From Metaphire vulgaris (lineage: Eukaryota; Annelida; Clitellata; Crassiclitellata; Megascolecidae), in assembly GCA_018105865.1 (NCBI GenBank), contig CM030833.1, positions 30,843,140 through 30,907,139 of the forward strand: a stretch of DNA of 64,000 nt. The letters are read 5' to 3'. The position numbers were made by a program, and so were the translations under genes. Position 1 is the first letter of the stretch. The number at the start of each line of letters is the position of its first letter. Under the pieces are notes generated by a model. It saw only the letters and a program-made list of their open reading frames with translations, ran no database searches and was not told the DNA's origin. This document shows positions 58,678 to 64,000 of the stretch, in pieces.

Positions 58678-59917
58678 GGTTGGGGGGGGGGGGGCAGTTG
58701 CCAATCATTCAGCCGTTGTCATGTAAAACTGAAGACGCTAACCGTTCGGTTCTCCGTACGGCACGGTAAGGGCACTGACTGCTGACTCTGGAGTGTACCT
58801 TTATGTTCTTTATTGTCAGACTTTTTCAGTACGCAGAGGGCTACCCACTTAAAAACAGTCTACAAGTAACAAAAAGGATAGAGAAGTCATTGACGACCTT
58901 CTTTTGCTTCAATTTGTATACCTATTTATGTTTATCGTGTTTTGAGAATCGTCGCGACCCACAAGTCTGCCTCTCGTGGCCCACGGGTTGAAAACCGCTG
59001 AGCTGCTATGCAATCTCTTATGACCTAAAAATGTTGTATTCGCCTTTAAATGTTTAAAATTTGTCAAATAAAAAATATTGATGGCGAATGACCGTAAAAT
59101 AGTTGAATTGTCGACTGATGCTTCTGTATATAATGAAGTGGCGCTATAGAAGTTTAAGATTTAGTTGATTAGATTGGCCTAAAATTTGCTTAATGGCCCA
59201 TTATCTCTCTCTAAATAAGTTTCAAATTGATTAGCACTGTTTCTAATGGTTCTCGTTGTTCTACCGGAATCTACTGAAAACGAAATTAAAGAATCTCCTT
59301 GTTTATTTGAATATTATTTGAATATTATTAATCACGTGACTTAGCTCTGTCCTTTTTGGCCTGAAGAGGCGTGGGAGTCGGATCGACGGTTGAGACGAGC
59401 GGCGTCTGAGCGGCATTTGGACAAAGGATGCGGCTTGGTAAGTTTTAAAACGTGATTAATAATGTGATAGAAATGCGAGCGCTGGAGTAGAAATTGACAT
59501 CAGGTAGGCGATACTGTGGCCCTATCTAGTTTAAGCGAGGTTTAAGTATAAACGAGAAATATTTAGAAGCCGCTATTGACGTAAGATTAAAAGTTTTCTG
59601 GGATTAAAATGCTAATTATTGTTTAATTGCGAAAAATTGTTGGCGTAAGTCTCTGATAATTTGATATCGGGGAATATAGTCGTCAGGTATATTCGTCAAA
59701 AATGTATTAATAATTATTGGAGGGAATCAGCGAAACCGGCATTTTTTCTGCCAATTTGGGATAGATTTCTCAGCGGAATTATTCTTTGAAATAATTTAAT
59801 AGCATGTAGCAATCGTTATGCTTAATAGTAGAGAACCTTGCTAGTTTAAGCTGATTCACATTGGGCGACGGAGGCTGTTTAAAATTTCGGAATTTGTTTG
59901 GATATTAGGCATATGAG

Positions 59918-59997
59918 ATGTAATGTAATGTAATGTAACAAAATATTTGTATAGCGCCTCTTCTGAAAGATCACTCAGAAGCGCTTCCACAGCAAAT
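59918..59997 (-). repeat. L2-like tail with (TTACA)n, reverse
   Basis: ATGTAATGTAATGTAATGTA, then AGCGCCTCTTCTGAAAG and CTCAGAAGCGCTT forming a hairpin; reverse of the tail at 2559-2620. Confidence 0.65.
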
Positions 59998-60469
59998 TAC
60001 TGTATAAAATAGGCCATAAACCTGTAAGAATTGCACACGGTAAGGCAGTGTCTAGTGAAGTGTTACAGATTTTGTAGTATTTATCAATGGAATGTTGACT
60101 GATCGTGGTTCACAAGCGGCTATTAATATTTAATTGATATTTTTTAGGTCAGAAATTAATTTCATTCGTAGGAGCAACGGGAAAACTGGTGGAAGAATAA
60201 TTGACAGCATATCTACACAAAGTCTTTATGGGAATCAGGTAGATTTGACGATTAACTTGAAGAATTATTAGTTATTATTGTAATATTACAAATTATTTGT
60301 AATATCATGATATTTATTGTTTATAAATATCATTATTTCTTAATATAATTGTAACTATATATTGTTTTAACGTCTTAATCATCAAATCTGATTTATCCAA
60401 AATCTAAAAGTTAATTCTGTTTTTATGGCTTTCTAATGGAGTAGGCCAACCAACTTTACCATAATATTC

Positions 60470-61370
60470 TCCTACTATTCTGCATACTATCCCCTTTACT
60501 ATTTAACCTATATACAGAGCTATTAATAAAGGAAGCATTAGAACAAACTCCTGGAATGAAAATCAATGGAACAATCTATAACATACTCAGATATGCAGAT
60601 GATACGGTAATCTTTGCAGAAAAAGGAAGACCTCCAACTCATAATTAACAAGCTAAACGACAAAAGCAAAAGAATACGGGATGGAAATTAACAGAAAGAA
60701 AACAAAAACGATGATAGTAAGCAAACACAAAAATGAGAAACACAACATCTTAATTGATAACACTAAGTTGGAACAAGTAAAGGAATACAAATATTTGGGC
60801 AGTTTCATAACAGAGAATGGACGATGCACAAGAGACATAAACGCCAGAATTGCTATGGCCAAAAGAAGCCTTTTGGAAACAAAAGAATTACTAAGAAGAA
60901 ACCTAGACCAAGCACTAAAACTATTTAATCCTGAGATGCTATGTATACTCGGTTATCACATTCTTCTGGAATGCTGGACTCTAACAAAAGCAGTTGAAAA
61001 ATAAAATACAGGCCTTTGAAATGTGGTGCTTCAGAAGAATCTTGAAAAATTAGCTGGCAAGAGAGAATAACAAATGAAGAGGTACTAAAGAAAATTGAGA
61101 AAAGAGACAACTCCTGACAGAAATTATAAACAGGAAAAACTCAGTATGCTGGACACATAATGCGGGGGTTCAAGCACAGAACAAGCAAAAGTCCTATTAG
61201 AGGGCAGATATGAGGGAAACAGGGCCAGAGGAAGACCTAGAAGAGACTGGCTGGACGACGTTAAGGAACACATACAGGAAAAGAACTACGGAAGACTAAA
61301 AAGGATTGCTGAAGACAGAACGAAGTGGAAACAACTCATGACCGTCAACCTTCAGATATGAAGATGACAC
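60470..61370 (+). mobile_element. 5'-truncated LINE copy 1 in module C
   Basis: Plus strand: CILSPLLFNLYTELLIKEAL, NILRYADDTVIFAEK (the YADD catalytic box), EINRKKTKTMIVSKH, KYLGSFITENGRC and, after frameshifts, RARGRPRRDWLDDVKEHIQE. Ends in a GATGATGA run. Catalytically dead through several frameshifts. Confidence 0.9.
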
Positions 61371-62200
61371 ATGATGATGATGACTATTTAATAATTTATG
61401 AATAATTAAATAAATATTCCAATACAACCCTTCCTTAATACAGCTAATTTCCAAATAAATAACCCCAATATTTCATAATTTCATTAATTATAATTACTAA
61501 TTCTAAATTGTAAATCCAAATTATTACTTAAAGTACTCTATGTATCAAAATATACTCCTATAGTTTTTTTTAATTTTACAAAACTTCTAAAAATTTGCTT
61601 CTGCTTTCACCTACAATGTATTTCAGATTCTCACTACTACACTAGTTGCCCAAATTACGGGATATCTCTATGTCGTCAGGCAAACTTTCTCTATTACTAC
61701 CCTTACAACTTCATTCCTAAATTGCATAATAAATTACAGAATTGATTTTTGATTTTCAAGTATAATTTCTAGAATAAAATAATCATGTGCTTTTAGTTAA
61801 GGACTTGTTTAGCTCAGTTTTGAAATCAAATATAAGACAATGCATATAAAAATAAAATTATATATATAATTATATTTTTATAATTAGGTCTGAGACTCAA
61901 GACATATGGAAGTATGATGTATAACTCATGAACTGCTGATGATTAGATATGTGTGTGTTTAAAAAAGTGTTTAAAAATCAGATATTAAAATATGAATATC
62001 ATCATAATTCATATTAAGGATGGTGTTAGAAACTCCCTTCCCATATTATTTAGCTAATTAGTATTTAATTATTACAATAGAGTGGAACTGAAGAAGTGTG
62101 ATATCCCAAATAGCAGCTTTAGTTTCAATATAAAGATATCTGCGAACTCTGCTGACATCCCCCAATTTACTGTGCATTCTCAAACATTTTGGATACTGTT
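61371..62200. other. AT-rich interior of module C
   Basis: Very AT-rich; nothing recognised. Confidence 0.4.
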
Positions 62201-62474
62201 TGTTTTAGGCAAGGAATGAATCTTTTTTCGGTCTCTCCAAGGTGTTGAAATTACTGAAGCTCAGTCATCAAGTGAAAAATTGTGCAAGGACTCATCATTT
62301 CAGTCTTTCAATGTGTTAATTATCCCATCTTTTTCTTTATGTATCAGTAGAGAATTGATACAGACAAGGTCAGTAAATAATTTCTTACCACATCTCTTTG
62401 TGCAAAATGTAGGAGGAAAGTGACTGGACATAAATTGTAGTCATAAAGCATGGTTTTTAATTCAATATATACAC

Positions 62475-63320
62475 AGGGTATTAAATAAAAGAAGCACTAG
62501 AACAAACACCGGGAATAAAGATAAATGGCATAACATATAATATCCTACGATGCACAAATGACGACAGTACTTTTTGCAGAAAATGAAAAAGATCTACAAT
62601 TTATAATGAACAAATTAACGGATAAAAGCAGAATATGAAATGGAAATCAATAGAACAAAGACCAAAACAATGATAATAAGCAAACAGGAAGCATAACATT
62701 CTAATAGACAACATCAAACTGGAACAAGTGAGGGGATACAAGTACCTCAGGAGCTACATAACAGAAGATGGACGATGCACCAGAGACATAAATGCCAAAA
62801 TAGCCATGGCCAAAGGCATATTTTGGGGACAAAATGATTTATTAAGAAGGAACCTGAATCTTAAACTGAAACTACGAAAATTAAAATGCTAGGTATATTC
62901 GACATTCATGTATGCATGCGAATGCTGGACACTAATGAAAGAGAAAATAATGGCATTTGAGATGTGGTGCTTTAGAAAAATTCTCAAGATAAGTTTGCTG
63001 GAAAAAACAACAAACGAGGAAGTACTAATGAATATAGGGGAAAATAGAAATTTATTAACCGAAATAATAAAGTGGAAAATACAATTTGCTGGACATATCA
63101 TGCGAGGTTCATGCACAGAACAGGCCAAAATATTCTTGGAGGCAAATACAAGGAAAATCCAACCATAGGAAGGTCATGTAAAGAGTTGCTGGTGAAGGTT
63201 AAAGAACAAACAAAAATAGAATGAACTATGGAAAAATGAAAAGATGTGCCAAAGACAGGAATCAATAGGGACAATTTCTTAAGTGTCAACCTTCAAAGTG
63301 AAGAAGACACATAAAGAAGA
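62475..63320 (+). mobile_element. 5'-truncated LINE copy 2 in module C
   Basis: Same family as 60470-61370 but more decayed: TTVLFAENEKDLQFIMNKLT, then MYACECWTLMKEKIMAFEMW, CFRKILKISLLEKTTNEEVL. Ends with AAGAAGACACATAAAGAAGA-type sequence. Confidence 0.85.
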
Positions 63321-63499
63321 AGAAACAATGGTGCGTGGTTCTCACAATATTTCCGGTTGGTGTGTTAAAGCTTTCGGCTTTTTAACCCAGAGGGGTAGGT
63401 CGAGTGCACGAAAGTTTTAAGAAAAATGCAAGGTCAGCATTGTCAAATGATCCTCACACAGATCTGAGCGACTGATACACAATCCTCACCGATTTGTCG

Positions 63500-63830
63500 G
63501 TCGGGCGAGAATGTATTTCCGCTGTGCAGATTTGCATGTGGCTTGTTCAACGGATCGGGCAGACAGGATTGTATTTTCGTTGCGCAGATTTGCATATGGC
63601 TCGTTTGGCATGTTGGACGAGATTTGTATATCCGCTGCTGTGCGGAATTGCATGTGGCTCGTGCCAGCTAGTTAAATGAGATTGCATCTCTGTCGCACGG
63701 ATTTACATACTGTTTGGTTGATTTGTTGGACAAGATTGTATTTCTGTGCGGCGGATTTGCATTCTGCTCGTTTGGCGAGTTGGGCAGGATTGTATATCCG
63801 TCACACAGATCTGCTTGAGGATCGTTTGAC
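63500..63830 (+). repeat. 55-60 bp minisatellite in module C
   Basis: About six units of GACAGGATTGTATTTTCGTT / GCGCAGATTTGCATATGGCT, as in module A. Confidence 0.82.
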
Positions 63831-64000
63831 AATGCTGACTTTGCATTTTTCTTAAAACTTTTGTGCGTATTTTCCAACATGGAGAATGGGCCTCAAGTCT
63901 CTGAAATACAGATCATGCCTCTTTCACGCTGCATCTCAATCAATCGCTGTAGAATCAGATGACTTGAAATTTGATTGTTGATGGGATCTGTTGCTGTTGA

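Larger units (their letters stand above)
56698..58690. mobile_element. Outer hAT of a nested stack
   Basis: CAGTGGCGTCGATCGCCAGG begins inside a GGCGCTAT copy of the module's 5' flank. Two whole hAT elements lie in its interior, the second with a MITE inside. Right terminus not found. Confidence 0.5.
59080..64000 (+). repeat. Repeated multi-exon-like module, copy C (runs off the window)
   Basis: Third copy: GCGAGCGCTGGAGTAGAA near 59475, exon-like segment at about 60150-60240 ending GGGAATCAG|GTAGAT, segment after TTTGTTTTAG near 62208, minisatellite 63500-63830, and TCTGTTGC at the window end. Enlarged by two LINE insertions. Confidence 0.7.

Overview
This is a repeat-rich animal (metazoan) nuclear sequence. 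Exons with GT-AG borders and conserved phases, LINE reverse-transcriptase remnants, tRNA-derived SINEs, many hAT and PIF/Harbinger-type miniature elements, long microsatellites and interstitial TTAGGG tracts all point that way. There is no bacterial-type operon, CRISPR array or phage module. A marine invertebrate is my guess, weakly supported by the many TAGGCCTA octamers and by the mix of repeats; the species cannot be told from the sequence.

Layout. 0-1.6 kb: the 3' exon and poly(A) signal of an unrecognised plus-strand gene (1239-1425). 1.6-9.3 kb: mostly anonymous sequence with microsatellites, an inverted-repeat element and a 250-bp direct duplication (7349-7598 and 8668-8919). 9.3-20.5 kb: a minus-strand adducin-like gene. 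I could place twelve exons that join in phase from the aldolase-like head to a stop codon, plus an upstream acidic exon that also joins in phase. 20.5-22 kb: a ~570-bp CAG array and a 15-bp tandem repeat. 22-38 kb: densely nested hAT and Harbinger-like elements, two THAP-domain N-termini, LINE fragments, a broken cellular or transposon-linked gene, a two-exon candidate gene (26568-29130) and a possible dynein heavy-chain C-terminal exon broken by a transposon. 38.3-41, 48.3-50.9 and 59.1-64 kb: three diverged copies of one multi-exon-like module of unknown nature. 43.7-47.2 kb: a gene that begins with a GDAP2-like macrodomain, is interrupted by a LINE fragment, and ends in four well-formed exons of unrecognised identity. 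51-64 kb: more nested elements and two 5'-truncated LINE copies.

The strongest unexplained signal is a short module with core TGACAAGCAAAAAAGGTCAT, usually in tandem at ~45-85 bp spacing. It recurs well over twenty times between 6.6 and 58.5 kb inside transposable elements whose termini belong to different families (several hAT families and two Harbinger-like families). No single known element explains it.
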